64,000 nucleotides of DNA. Origin: Aquimarina aquimarini (lineage in GTDB: Bacteria; Bacteroidota; Bacteroidia; Flavobacteriales; Flavobacteriaceae). Shown in pieces: positions 27,801 through 35,146 of this stretch (positions within the stretch are counted from its first letter, which is position 1; every line of letters starts with the position of its first letter). The position numbers and the translations under genes are program-made. Below the pieces are notes generated by a model. That model worked only from the letters and a program-made list of their open reading frames with translations. It was not told the DNA's origin and searched no databases. The stretch covers positions 1-64,000 of the forward strand of contig NZ_OMKE01000011.1 in the NCBI RefSeq assembly GCF_900299535.1, in the 5' to 3' direction.

Positions 27801-30800
27801 TTCAGGTTTATTCAAATACCCTTTAGAGACTCCATCTCCTCCGATATATAGTTCTCCTTCTACCCCAATAGGGCACAATTTATTATAAGCATCCAGAACA
27901 TATACTTGTGTATTGGATAGGGGTTTCCCTATCGGCACTAGATCATCTTGTACAGTATTAATAGGGTAACTGGTTGCATAAACTACTGTTTCTGTAGGGC
28001 CATACACATGGATAATCGTATTTTCTCCTGAATGCTCCAATGCTTTTTTTACATGTGGCACAGACACAAGTTCTCCACCGAATAAAACTTTTCGTAGGTG
28101 CTTAAAAATTTCAGGATCATTATCTACAAAAGAGTTAAATAATGCTGTGGTAACAAAACAAACGGTGATCTTCTGCTCTTTAATTAATTTGGTAAGTTGT
28201 ATTGCACTTGGCGCTGCTGCTTCATGAATAAGATGAAGGCTTGCTCCTTTTAGTAAGGTGCTAAAAATCTCATAAACTGATCCGTCAAACGCAAAATTAG
28301 ACCATTGTAATACATGATCTTCTGGTTGAATTGCTATCGCTCCTTTATCATAAACCAATTTAATGATATTCTGGTGTGTTACCTGTACTCCTTTTGGGGC
28401 GCCTGTAGTTCCTGATGTATACATGATATATGCTAAGGAATTGGCACTCCTCTTTATTTGTAGAGGCTTTACCTCACCTCTTTCTAGCTCTTCTATCAAA
28501 ATGAATTCGTAGCCCGAAAGTTCTTTTTCAGAAATTAAAGACTTATCGGTACAGATAATTTTGGCAACAGCGGCATCTTCTAGAATATATTCTAATCGCT
28601 GGGTAGGGTAATCCATGTGTAAAGGAACATATACGCCTCTACATTGTAATACTCCAAAAATACCAATCATCATCTCTATTCCTCTTTTTGCAAGAATCCC
28701 AACGGTATCTCCAGGAATTACCCCTTGAGACAAAAGGTGTTGTGCCAAAAGGTTTGACTCATCAAATAGCTCTTGATAGGTAAGTTGCTTATCACCATAC
28801 ACTAGCGCTGTTTTGTCAGGGTTTTTGAGTACTTGCTCTTCAAAGAGCTCAATGATCGTTTTTTGATTGGGATATGTGGTTAGTGTTTGATTAAATGAGC
28901 TTACTAATGTTTTGTATTCTTCTTGCGAAATGTAATCAAGTTCTCCTATGGTTGTAGCCCCATCAACGATATGCAACAACGTCTGTTTCAAATGCCCTTT
29001 TATCATTTTTACTGTATGATGCTCTAATAGATCATGGTGATATGTAAACTTGATTTTAAGCTTATTATCGATAATAGCAACTGATAGGCTAAGTACAAAG
29101 TTTCCGTATTCATCTGCATCGATATTGGTTATCGATAATACTCCTTGCTCATTCAGAGACTTTTCATCAACAGGATAGTTTTCAAATACCACAATAGTAT
29201 CAAACAAAGAGCCTTTTATAGATGATGTGGATTGTATATCATTCAAGGATAGGTTCCCATATTCTTCTCTACTTGTAGTATGTTCTTTTTGAAGTTTTTG
29301 CAACCAATCACTTACAACCATATCATCAGAAACTTTATTAATGACTGGTATCGTATTGATATATAAACCTACTCTTTTCTCTATATTATCTACCCCTGCA
29401 CTTCTTCCAGAAATAGTAGCCCCAAAGCCAACTGTATCAGTACCATTATATTTTGACAATAAGTAGGACCAAACTCCTTGAATTAGTGTGCTTTGAGTTA
29501 CATGCTTTTGTTGCGTATATGTAATTAGTTTTTGAGTAAACTGCTCATCAAAATCTAGTGTACTTATTGTATCTCCAAAAAGTTTATTTCTTTTGGATGG
29601 GTCTTTTACAAAAGGAAGAAATGTGGATGCTGTTATAGGTTCCAGATATTTTTTCCAATATGCTTGGGATTTAATGGTGTCTTCTAATGTATTCTTTCTG
29701 ATCAGATCTCCGTAGTTATCTACTTCTAATACGGGTAATTCTTTTTGTTCTGAGATTGTATTATAAATATTTACAAAGGATGAAAACAATGAAGCAAATG
29801 ACCACCCATCCCATAGGATATGATGATTTGTTATTAATAATTTGATCTTATTTTCTGGTAATTTTATAATCGTAAAACGCACTAATGGTGCTATAGACAT
29901 ATCAAACTCAAGAATACGTTCTTCTTTTTTAATGATATGTAAATCTTCTTCTGTGAGTAAGGTATCATTACTATGATCAATAATTTTTGTAGGGATAGTA
30001 ACTTCTTTATATACACATTGAACAGCGTCTTTGAAATAATCTGAGAAAAACGCTGTACGTAAAATAGTATGTTTATTAGAAAGGTATTTCCAAGATGTTT
30101 TGAATATTTCAACATCAAAACCTGAGGTAATATCAAAACTAAATTGTACCACATAAGCGCCTTTATTTTCTCCGTATTGACTATGAAACAACATTCCTTT
30201 TTGTAAAGGACTTAACGGATATATATCTTCTATTTTTGAAGAATGCTTAGAAAGTGAATGAAATTTTTCTAATTCACTATAGCTTATTTCAGAAGACAAT
30301 CCATAGTCTGAGGCTGTTTTTACAGGGGTAGTAATACTTTTACAAAAATCAATAATCTGCTCTAGATTTTGAAGATACTTACTTGATAGTCTATCTATCA
30401 TTGCATCACTAAAACGAAGGCTATCATAGCTCCAATTCATTTGTAGCTGTCCTTCAATTATAATGCTATTGATAGCAATTTTATATGGATTTTTATTTGA
30501 CTCTCCTATATCTGATCCTTTATCTATTTCTGATAATGAAAAAAGACTTTTGTTATTTATACTAGATTCAAAACTTCCTAAATAATTAAAGAGTATCTCA
30601 TCAAAATTAGCACTCAGCTTTTCTTTCATCAAAGGGTCTTCTTCTAGATATCTGAGCACTCCATACCCAAGTCCTTTATTAGGTATCCCCCGAAGGTTTT
30701 CTTTTGTATCTGCTATTATTTTTTTGAGATCTGTAACCTCCTTAGGGATTGATAAACAAACAGGAAATAAAGAAGTAAACCAACCTACAGTTTTACTAAG

Positions 30801-33800
30801 ATCTATTTGGTTACTTATCTCTTCTCTACCATGCCCTTCTACTCCAATAACAATATTTTCTTCTCCTATTTGGCTACAAAGAGTCATGGCCAAGGCACTT
30901 AACAATATGTCATTCATATCTGTACCCAATGCAGTGTGTGCCTCTTTTACCAGCGATGTTGTTTTTTCTGAAGAAAGAGATTGTGTTTTATACTTGGTTT
31001 CTTGATAGGTTAGCTCTTTATCAGACTTCTTTTCTACTGGAAATGGTTTTTTATAAGATATGACATCAGTCCAGTAAGGTATTTCTGATTGAAATAACTC
31101 TTCTTTGACAGCAGTCTCCAACGTTGATTGCCATTGCCTATAGGAGGTTGTTTTGTTAGAAAGTGAAGGATCGTTCCCGTTAAGTATTTCATTTAAATCT
31201 TCTAATAGAATTCTCCATGAGACCCCATCAATAACTAAGTGATGTGCACAGAAAAACAATAAATTTTGTTTTCCGTTTTCTGTTTTAGAAATCCAAATTA
31301 CTTTTATGGGTTCTCCTTGAGTACTATCTAATTCTTGTTGGTATTTTTTACATAGCGCTGTTACCTCTTTATCAGAAGACGCTTCTTCTTTAATCAAGGG
31401 TATCTCTTTTGTGGTATATTGTTGGGTAACGGTATTAACATCTTGATATTCAAATGATAATCTAAGCGCATCGTGTTGTTGTATTAAAATTGATACTGCT
31501 TTAGACAATTGAGTATAGGTTAGTTCTTCTTTTATAGAGAATAACATCGATTGATTATAATGATTATAATTCTCCAGATTCATCTCAAAGAACATCTTTT
31601 GAATAGGTAATAACCCAAAAGTTCCTTTTAAAATTCCTTCTTCTCTTAAAGTAGATGTTTGTTTGTCTAATTGTTGTTCTAGTTCGAGAATGGTTTGGTA
31701 TCTAAATACATCTTTTACTTTGAAGTAGAGTTTATAATTTTTAGCTCTACTTACCAATTGAATCGCTTTTATAGAGTCTCCTCCACACTCAAAGAAATTA
31801 TCGGTAACTCCTATTTTTTCTGAGCCTAGCAATTCTTGCCATATGGATACCAGTTGTCGTTGTGTTAGACTTACAGGAGCTATATATTCTTTATCTTGAT
31901 TAGTAATTATTGTTGGTACTGGTAAAGCTTTGATATCTATTTTACCATTGGCAGTCATTGGGAAACTAGCTACTTCTACATAATTTTTTGGAAGCATATA
32001 TGAGGGTAAGCTTTCCTTGAGAAGTGCTTTTATACTAGATACATTGAGTTGTTTTTGGGGCAATAAATAGGCTACAAGCTGATTATTTCCAGAAAGGTCT
32101 TCTTTTGCAATAACTAATGCCTGTTTTATTTCATCCAATTCTTCAATACGGCTTTCGATCTCCCCTGGTTCTACTCTATAGCCACGAACCTGAACTTGAT
32201 TGTCTTTTCTTCCTATAAATTGAATATTACCATCGTGTTGTACTCGTACTAAATCTCCTGTTTTATATAGTTTGGTATTTGTTTTAAAAGGATTCTCTAC
32301 AAATTTTTCTTCTGTGAGCTTGGGCCTATTCCAATACCCTAATGCTAGTTGATCTCCTGCTATACAGAGTTCTCCTGTTATTCCAGGAGGAAGTATCGAT
32401 AGGTTTTCGTCTACAACGTATAAGGACACATTATTTATTGCTTTACCTATAGGTACTGCTCCTACTTCATTTTCTTTTACTTTATAATAAGTAGCAACTA
32501 CTGTGTTTTCTGTAGGGCCATAATTGTTATAAGGGGTTACATTTTTCTTATGTCTATTTATGATTAATGCCTCTCCCCCAATTAAAGCTTTAAATTCTGA
32601 ATGAAATTCCTTGCTTTCTTCTGCTATGACTTCTTTGTATAATACAGGAGGTAGATACCCATGTGTTATCTTATTAGTATTGATAAAGTCTATCAACATT
32701 TCTGTCTCTAAACGCTGCTCATTTGTTATTGGAAAAACACTAGCTCCTATGGTGAGGTAAGGAAAGATTTCCCAAACAGAAGCATCAAAACCAACTCCAG
32801 ACAACAGAGTAGCTTTGCTAGAGGGCTTCACATCATAGGCATCTTGATGCCAATAACATAAATTGCTTAATCCTTTGTGCGAAATCATAACTCCCTTGGG
32901 AACTCCTGTTGTTCCTGATGTATAGATTACATATGCTAATTGATCAGAACTAATTGAAGTAGTAATCGCTTCGTGACTATAAGATGCTAATTGCTTATAC
33001 ACCTCATCTATTTCAATAATCGTTACTGCTGTATTTAGGCTGTTTTTTGTGTAACTCTCCGTATTTGTAATAAGTATTTTGGCCTTTGTATCTTCAAGGA
33101 TAAAATCAATACGCTCTTTTGGGTAAGAAGGATCGATAGGAACATAGGCTGCTCCAGTTTTTAATACTGCCAAGACACTTATAATCATTTCAGTAGATCG
33201 ATCTAAACATATAGGGATTACATCTCCTTCTCTTATATCTTTTGCTATTAAATAATTGGCTAGTTGATTGGATTGTTTATCTATTTCTTGATAAGAAAAT
33301 GAGTGCCCTTCAAAACAAATACTTATCGATTCTGGAGTTTTCTTGGCTATGTTGCAAAATCTATCTATAACATTTTTATCAAGAGCATAATCGATTGTAT
33401 TTACCTGTATACTGTTTATAAGTTCTTTTTCTTCTTCTTTACTGATTAGTTTTAAATCATTAATAAAAGATGTGGGTTGTGCTATTGCTGATTCTAATAC
33501 TTGTTGATAATGAGACAACATGGTACTAATGGTCTTTTCATGAAATAAATCAGTACAATACTCAAGAGTAAGCGTCATTCCTGCTCGATGTTCTTCAACC
33601 TCCATCGCAAGGTCATACTTGGAAACCTGATAGTTACTATTTTCCTCAACGACAATTGTTTCTCCTAATAAAAAGGGTTTCTTTTCTTCAGAATTGGTAT
33701 ATGTAAAAATGGTTTGAAACAAAGGGCTTTTACTCAAATCTCTTTCAATACCTAATAGATTTACTATTTCAGAGAACGGTACTTCCTGATGCTCATGCAC

Positions 33801-34973
33801 CTTCATCAAAGAAGCTTTTACCCGACTTAACAATTCTATAAAGCTAGTTTTTTTGGGTAAAAACGTTCGAATAGGCAATGTATTTACAAAAAAACCTAAC
33901 AATGATGTGGTTTCTTCTTGGTTTCTATTTGCAAATGGGCTTCCTATACAAATATCTTCCTGACTAGAATAACGAGCCATGATTATTTTAAAAACAGATA
34001 GTAAGAATATATATGGGGTTACTTTATTTGCCTTGGAAAACCCTATTATTTGGTCTTTTATTTTTTTGTTTAACTGCAAGATTACTCTATCTCCTGCTAC
34101 ACTTTGGGTAGTAGGTCTAATTCCTTTTAGTGGTAAATGTAAAGGTGCAACTTCTTGTAAATATTCTTTCCAGAACCTCAACTTCTCTGTAGTACCACTT
34201 TTCTTAAAAACATCTCGTTCCCACAAGGCATAATCACTGTATTGTATTGAGGGTTCTGGTAAGCTTACCGATGCACCTTGCATATATGTTTGATAAATTT
34301 GAGAAAGTTCTTGTAGAAGAATTGGTAATGATTGACCATCAAAGGCGATATGATGTATCAAGATTAATAGCTTAAAATCAGTATCGGCAACTTTGATAAA
34401 ATGAACTTTTATCGAGTAATCTACAGATAAATCAAAAGGAGTTTGTATTAACTTTTGGAGATACTGTTCTAGCTCATGATCAGTGCTAGTAAAATCATGT
34501 TGCTCCAAGTTCCAGTTATGAACCTGTTGTACCTTCTGCTCTGCAATACCATTGTGATCATAAAAAACGGTTCTTAATGTTTCATGTCTTCTAATTACTT
34601 CTTTAAAACTACTATTTAGTATTTGTAAATCTATCAACTCACAAATACTAAACAAAAATGGCATATGATATTGGGTGCTCCCTTGTAGCTTATCTATAAA
34701 CCATATACGCTCTTGATTAAAAGACAATACTTTTGCTGTAGCATCATTGTTACTTTTATGAATCTTTTTTACACCTGTTTTATGCGCACTCTGATGTTCT
34801 TTTAAGAATTGAGTAATTGCTACTTTATTGTCTTTTATTAACTCTATTATGGTTACGGGTACCGCTACTCCTTTTTGCTTTTTTAATTTTAATTCTCCTT
34901 GTTGAAGAAATAATTGTACCCCATATTTTTTTGCATTATCTAAAATATCGACAACTAGACTTAGTGTATTCAT
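15813..34973 (-). CDS. Five-module non-ribosomal peptide synthetase (6386 aa)
   Basis: Adds five amino acids to the growing chain in the cytoplasm. Order: TubC docking domain (1-60); module 1 C (HHIAFDG from residue 207)-A-PCP (Ser1067)-E (HHLVIDG from 1244); module 2 D-accepting C (PLSPLQKGMLFH)-A-PCP-PCP-PCP (Ser2573, 2646, 2719); module 3 C-A-PCP (Ser3767); module 4 C-A-PCP (Ser4813)-E (HH from 4989); module 5 D-accepting C-A-PCP (Ser6331). Both PCPs before E domains carry GGDSIKA; the others carry GGHSL. Pocket residues read by eye: A1 DAWYLGNVVK (Leu-like), A2 DGYFLGVVYK (Ile-like), A3 DAFWLGGTFK (Val-like), A4 DVGDIGAVTK (acidic pocket, Orn/Lys-like), A5 DVYNMAIVYK (unassigned). The C3 domain has HHIAADGN with one residue fewer than its sisters after DG, but the catalytic HHxxxDG is intact. 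The tail KDKEYTDIII resembles a docking peptide for the next protein. There is no thioesterase. Confidence 0.96.
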   Translation of the reverse strand: MNTLSLVVDILDNAKKYGVQLFLQQGELKLKKQKGVAVPVTIIELIKDNKVAITQFLKEHQSAHKTGVKKIHKSNNDATAKVLSFNQERIWFIDKLQGSTQYHMPFLFSICELIDLQILNSSFKEVIRRHETLRTVFYDHNGIAEQKVQQVHNWNLEQHDFTSTDHELEQYLQKLIQTPFDLSVDYSIKVHFIKVADTDFKLLILIHHIAFDGQSLPILLQELSQIYQTYMQGASVSLPEPSIQYSDYALWERDVFKKSGTTEKLRFWKEYLQEVAPLHLPLKGIRPTTQSVAGDRVILQLNKKIKDQIIGFSKANKVTPYIFLLSVFKIIMARYSSQEDICIGSPFANRNQEETTSLLGFFVNTLPIRTFLPKKTSFIELLSRVKASLMKVHEHQEVPFSEIVNLLGIERDLSKSPLFQTIFTYTNSEEKKPFLLGETIVVEENSNYQVSKYDLAMEVEEHRAGMTLTLEYCTDLFHEKTISTMLSHYQQVLESAIAQPTSFINDLKLISKEEEKELINSIQVNTIDYALDKNVIDRFCNIAKKTPESISICFEGHSFSYQEIDKQSNQLANYLIAKDIREGDVIPICLDRSTEMIISVLAVLKTGAAYVPIDPSYPKERIDFILEDTKAKILITNTESYTKNSLNTAVTIIEIDEVYKQLASYSHEAITTSISSDQLAYVIYTSGTTGVPKGVMISHKGLSNLCYWHQDAYDVKPSSKATLLSGVGFDASVWEIFPYLTIGASVFPITNEQRLETEMLIDFINTNKITHGYLPPVLYKEVIAEESKEFHSEFKALIGGEALIINRHKKNVTPYNNYGPTENTVVATYYKVKENEVGAVPIGKAINNVSLYVVDENLSILPPGITGELCIAGDQLALGYWNRPKLTEEKFVENPFKTNTKLYKTGDLVRVQHDGNIQFIGRKDNQVQVRGYRVEPGEIESRIEELDEIKQALVIAKEDLSGNNQLVAYLLPQKQLNVSSIKALLKESLPSYMLPKNYVEVASFPMTANGKIDIKALPVPTIITNQDKEYIAPVSLTQRQLVSIWQELLGSEKIGVTDNFFECGGDSIKAIQLVSRAKNYKLYFKVKDVFRYQTILELEQQLDKQTSTLREEGILKGTFGLLPIQKMFFEMNLENYNHYNQSMLFSIKEELTYTQLSKAVSILIQQHDALRLSFEYQDVNTVTQQYTTKEIPLIKEEASSDKEVTALCKKYQQELDSTQGEPIKVIWISKTENGKQNLLFFCAHHLVIDGVSWRILLEDLNEILNGNDPSLSNKTTSYRQWQSTLETAVKEELFQSEIPYWTDVISYKKPFPVEKKSDKELTYQETKYKTQSLSSEKTTSLVKEAHTALGTDMNDILLSALAMTLCSQIGEENIVIGVEGHGREEISNQIDLSKTVGWFTSLFPVCLSIPKEVTDLKKIIADTKENLRGIPNKGLGYGVLRYLEEDPLMKEKLSANFDEILFNYLGSFESSINNKSLFSLSEIDKGSDIGESNKNPYKIAINSIIIEGQLQMNWSYDSLRFSDAMIDRLSSKYLQNLEQIIDFCKSITTPVKTASDYGLSSEISYSELEKFHSLSKHSSKIEDIYPLSPLQKGMLFHSQYGENKGAYVVQFSFDITSGFDVEIFKTSWKYLSNKHTILRTAFFSDYFKDAVQCVYKEVTIPTKIIDHSNDTLLTEEDLHIIKKEERILEFDMSIAPLVRFTIIKLPENKIKLLITNHHILWDGWSFASLFSSFVNIYNTISEQKELPVLEVDNYGDLIRKNTLEDTIKSQAYWKKYLEPITASTFLPFVKDPSKRNKLFGDTISTLDFDEQFTQKLITYTQQKHVTQSTLIQGVWSYLLSKYNGTDTVGFGATISGRSAGVDNIEKRVGLYINTIPVINKVSDDMVVSDWLQKLQKEHTTSREEYGNLSLNDIQSTSSIKGSLFDTIVVFENYPVDEKSLNEQGVLSITNIDADEYGNFVLSLSVAIIDNKLKIKFTYHHDLLEHHTVKMIKGHLKQTLLHIVDGATTIGELDYISQEEYKTLVSSFNQTLTTYPNQKTIIELFEEQVLKNPDKTALVYGDKQLTYQELFDESNLLAQHLLSQGVIPGDTVGILAKRGIEMMIGIFGVLQCRGVYVPLHMDYPTQRLEYILEDAAVAKIICTDKSLISEKELSGYEFILIEELERGEVKPLQIKRSANSLAYIMYTSGTTGAPKGVQVTHQNIIKLVYDKGAIAIQPEDHVLQWSNFAFDGSVYEIFSTLLKGASLHLIHEAAAPSAIQLTKLIKEQKITVCFVTTALFNSFVDNDPEIFKHLRKVLFGGELVSVPHVKKALEHSGENTIIHVYGPTETVVYATSYPINTVQDDLVPIGKPLSNTQVYVLDAYNKLCPIGVEGELYIGGDGVSKGYLNKPELTRERFVPNPFNNKEGVLYKTGDLVKRLSDGTINFIGRKDAQVKIRGYRIELGEIETVLQELDLVKQAIVIAFDDPGGSKRLAAYIIPEGSFDKSTIHKRLEEKLPEYMIPPFMIPMDSYPLTPNGKVDKKELPSPLEKKKTWAPQHFVNSIEIQLIQIWKEVLNLDSVGIEEEFFELGGHSLLATQMGGMIRKTFDVVVDIKDIFEHDTIAKLSALIESKSNLTQQQLIEIWKEVLSLDSVGIEEEFFELGGHSLLATQMGGMIRKTFDVAVDIKDIFEHDTIAKLSALIESKSNPTQQQLIEIWKEVLNLDSVGIDEEFFELGGHSLLATQMGGMIRKTFDVAVDIKDIFEHDTIAKLSEFITTKNNRKEVTDKIEVQECPEHIPLSYSQERLWFLDQLEGSNHYHIPVVLEITGELDISLLETSIQEIVNRHEPLRTIFYEYKGQGFQKIVPENEWMFTEIIQLSDDKKEEEILKEKITLPFDLSSDYMLKAYLLEKTTSKYTLIFVFHHIAADGNLPLFFNELSTIYNANIKNTSPTLNTLPIQYIEYAIWQREYLQGEVLTNKLAYWIENLQDSTPLELPTDFARPSIRSTKGNTITVDIEKELSENLIKLAKQEDVTLYMLMLSVLNVLMYRYSGQTDINIGSPVANRKQKEIQQLIGFFVNTIVIRSHVDTKHSFIDFLQTVKFTALSAYQHEDVPFEQVVNVLDDIRDRSRTPLFQVLFSLQNLSENEAFPMEGLVTKYKDYEYQIAKYDLTFIVIQKDEHLSVAVEYCTDLFADDTIHKMTSHYIQLLQSVVANPSHRIDQLTLLSVSEQNYLLDKLSTGNVCKSNENTILSMFQEIVKVSGNTIALRSGEDQISYKELEDRSNQLAHYLLDRGVVKGAFIPISMNRSFDLIIGILGILKTGAVYVPIDATYPKERIDFIIEDIDASLILSHSELSSVFLDSAIDIINIDCIDSVVKKYLKTAVPVTVSTEDLAYINYTSGSTGRPKGVLIPHRGVARLSQIDVVSLDKNTKMLQLSSISFDAATFEIWGCLLNGGELIVYTPDQVDISEINNHITKYSINTIWLTAALFDQWVLSNISELPLQYVLSGGDILSPHSANQLYNKHKTVVLINGYGPTENTTFTCCHQVPRDIDPTRSIPIGKPIPGTNIYVLTQDMNICPIGVVGELYTAGLGVSKGYLNLDDLTKERFVTNPFDDSENSILYKTGDLVRWLPDGTIAFIGRKDTQVKIRGYRIELGEIEYQLNQVEGIAQSFVMTRGNDTETKSIVAYMIVNKEIDQHAIATVLQEKLPSYMLPQYYIFLDTFPLTPNGKINKRLLPAPDHNSSLTHNYVAPETDLEQHIASIWQEVLSIEKVGIHDNFFAIGGHSLMAVRLISRIKDVLAMHLKISLVFNHPTIHELCIAINKESVSSLPAILKEEREESVPLSFSQERLWFLDQLSGTSNYHMAIALRIHGNLKKEILTNSLQIIIERHEPLRTVFKEEKGIGYQHLLSASDFAIKERVHTSKNISIEAYVAKLVQEAFDLSNDFMIRGVLIPNNKEQVFVITMHHIASDGWSIPIFIKELETCYNAICEEKNIELQPLPVQYSDYSVWQRKYISGDFLKEKMGYWMDQLEDVPTLNLSTDYKRPPVQSTQGAMYTFTLNSEITEKLKAYSVSKECTLFMTLLGIYKVLLYKYTNQNDICIGTPVANREQHEIATLIGYFVNTIALRTTINTKDSFDTFLDKVREVTLSGYDHQDVPLERVVDALELKRDQSRTPLFQTMLALQNNEQVHTISLKDVEVTSLPFEHTTATFDLSFDITEKENGMDVAIEYCTDLFKEDTIRRMGAHFTNLIHTILLDSTIKIADISMLSKDEKRILTEEFTTTVDAYPDGETVIDLFQKQVASNPDAIALSFEGTTLTYKELNEKADFLANDLHKKHVKAEDCIGICVERSLDLIIGVLGILKSGAAYVPIDPTLPNARIQYILEDTKASIVLTQQELSSLFTNKEVEVLCIDTLSFDPEEQLLETKKPVPKGHHLAYIIYTSGSTGKPKGVCIEHKNLHNLVLAQSEAVGVTRDTNILQFASFSFDVFAGEVFGALSHGAKLVLISKETMLATDRIEKVLEDEQIEIIDLPVVYGESLKPERLSSLKTVIFGGERVPQSLITRWQPFTTVINAYGPTETTVTATLTTTPIKDNKVSIGKPLKNVQVYIVDEQLSLVPIGVTGELCIAGQQVARGYHNNEERTREAFVSNPFVTDKEARLYKSGDLARWLPDGSIEFLGRKDEQVKIRGFRIELGEIETTLNKLPQVKNTAVIVKEIDSNTKQLVAFVEPAKTTDFFDKEIIQNQLQQLLPSYMVPSIYHVVENFKLTSGGKIDRKSLENKTIDITTTTTESYVAPFSTVQKQIIKIWEELLHVSPIGIEDNFFELGGDSIKAIQLVSRAKERGLYIRVKDIFDHQTIAAITENLQEEIVVIKEEGILTGDVGLLPIQKEFFATPYEDINHYNQSMLLDIDKNSTYEEVSKVLQTLSKHHDALRFVYKKEEDTIQQVYGKQIILVEEKQVETKEELTALCEFYQRSLSIYTGESAKFVWIKTADNEEKNRLFMAVHHLLIDGVSWRILFEDLQKAMVSIKNNQPINLGNKYTSYRQWSQKLSEYANEGIEASEVAYWTTIINNRNEFPQDFDYKGSTIYEDVKNHDVIINNTITTAVLTKVHEVYNTEINDILLAALTLTLSEWGGTKNVTIALEGHGREELFEDVDISRTVGWFTTVFPVVLSAPKEKENLSELIIETKENLRKIPNRGIGYGVLEYLSSQKQLPNNEISFDQIVFNYLGNFDTSIKDGMINFSKEDKGNDISLLNANPHKIAINCMVIDGKLQLRWSYDSKRYKAITIQQLATQFNTYLEEIVSHCKTQKTVVKTVSDYMLPATITQKELEAFKQLPSHSAEIVDIAILSPLQEGILFHSIFDDTPGAYVVQFSFDFVNGIDIPLFKESWEKLFKKHAILRTTIHAEYFEVPVQCVYGEVDFPLEIIDYSHLTGNALAEAINSFLISDKEQGFDLTKAPLVRFTILKLPENRMKLVITDHHILWDGWSFSILMSSFITNYMQKREQEPLRVGEDNYIDFIRHIHRKKTKEATGFWKKYLSSLKAPSYIPFTKNSDQKNTVFANTISDLTIDNETTKSILQYSQQYHLTLNTIVQGIWSYLLSKYTRQDTVTFGTTISGRNVPVTAIENRVGLYINTIPVCTTLTHEPLAQWLQQLQSSHTTAREEYGYIPLGKIQSYTHIKEALFDSLLVFENYPVDENTLNVAASLQIENVKAEDFTNYTISISIVQQKETILIKFAYNPEIITHESIHRIQQHFHELFKSFCKPETYEIDSLNYITEKEQTTILQDFNKSERAYPKEETVLDMLAKQAKNQPDQVALIYEDQKISYRELEEQSNQIANYLISKNVERGAVPIYMNRSLEMVISIFGVLKSGNAYVPISPSYPAHRVAYILEDCQSKLFLSTIDTESLHINKNIEVVHITRNAAEIQACDIERPTLAIDQDHLGYIIYTSGTTGNPKGVEVYHKTVTCLLYGMANQYPLTGNDKLLLKTNFTFDVSVYELFGWLVHGNSLVILPEETETDIEKTVAIIDKEKITHLNMVPSLFATMITTISEEAIATKFNSVKHVMLAGEALSPGLVNKYKKIGFTATLSNIYGPTEATVYTSHYTIPKNQDTVDVVPIGKPLDNVSLYILDTNKKIVPVDVIGELYIGGSQLAKGYRNLPELTNEKFIQNPFETDQSRLYKTGDLARWLPDGNIEFLGRKDHQVKIRGYRIELGEIESCLDELSEIKQSVVVAQKDVDKEAFLVAYYTPITNIEKGDIVQKLKEKLPSYMIPQIYVPLEKIPLNTNGKVDRKALPIFNQQALVNNEYVAPETTTQKKLVNIWQELLSIDKIGIHDNFFDLGGHSLLAIKMMTKIKHLFDIRLSIKVIFENQTIKELSVIVNQLSNNNIAKDKEYTDIII
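26721..27350 (-). repeat. Triplet of near-identical carrier-protein (PCP) repeats in the 6386-aa NRPS
   Basis: Three tandem units with an exact 219-bp (73-residue) period start at 26721, 26940 and 27159. Each encodes one complete PCP with FFELGGHSLLATQMGGMIRK; the Ser codons are at 27255-27257, 27036-27038 and 26817-26819. The units are nearly identical at the DNA level, including silent positions, with a few differences that make each one distinguishable. This points to recent duplication or ongoing gene conversion. All three phosphopantetheine serines are intact, so all three could carry substrate. Confidence 0.96.
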
Positions 34974-35146
34974 TGTTACGGTTTTGCAAAGATTTATTGA
35001 TAATTTGTGTGAAGGTTTGTGCTGATTAAAAACAAATTGCTGCCTGAGAATTTGAAAAGCGATATCAACACTCTTTTTTTGGAAATAAACTCTGATTATG
35101 CATTAAAATCTACTACTTGATAAGAAAGCTCTAATGCATATTTAGA

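Noticed and set aside
27352-27888. Plus-strand open frame of 178 codons opposite the NRPS
   Set aside because: It is a shadow of the A-domain C-terminal core motifs on the minus strand. The same shadow recurs opposite other A domains, and its composition is not protein-like.
35098-35139. ATGCATTA / TAATGCAT inverted repeat before the 6386-aa NRPS
   Set aside because: An eight-base stem with a 26-base loop in AT-rich DNA is likely by chance, and no U-run follows.
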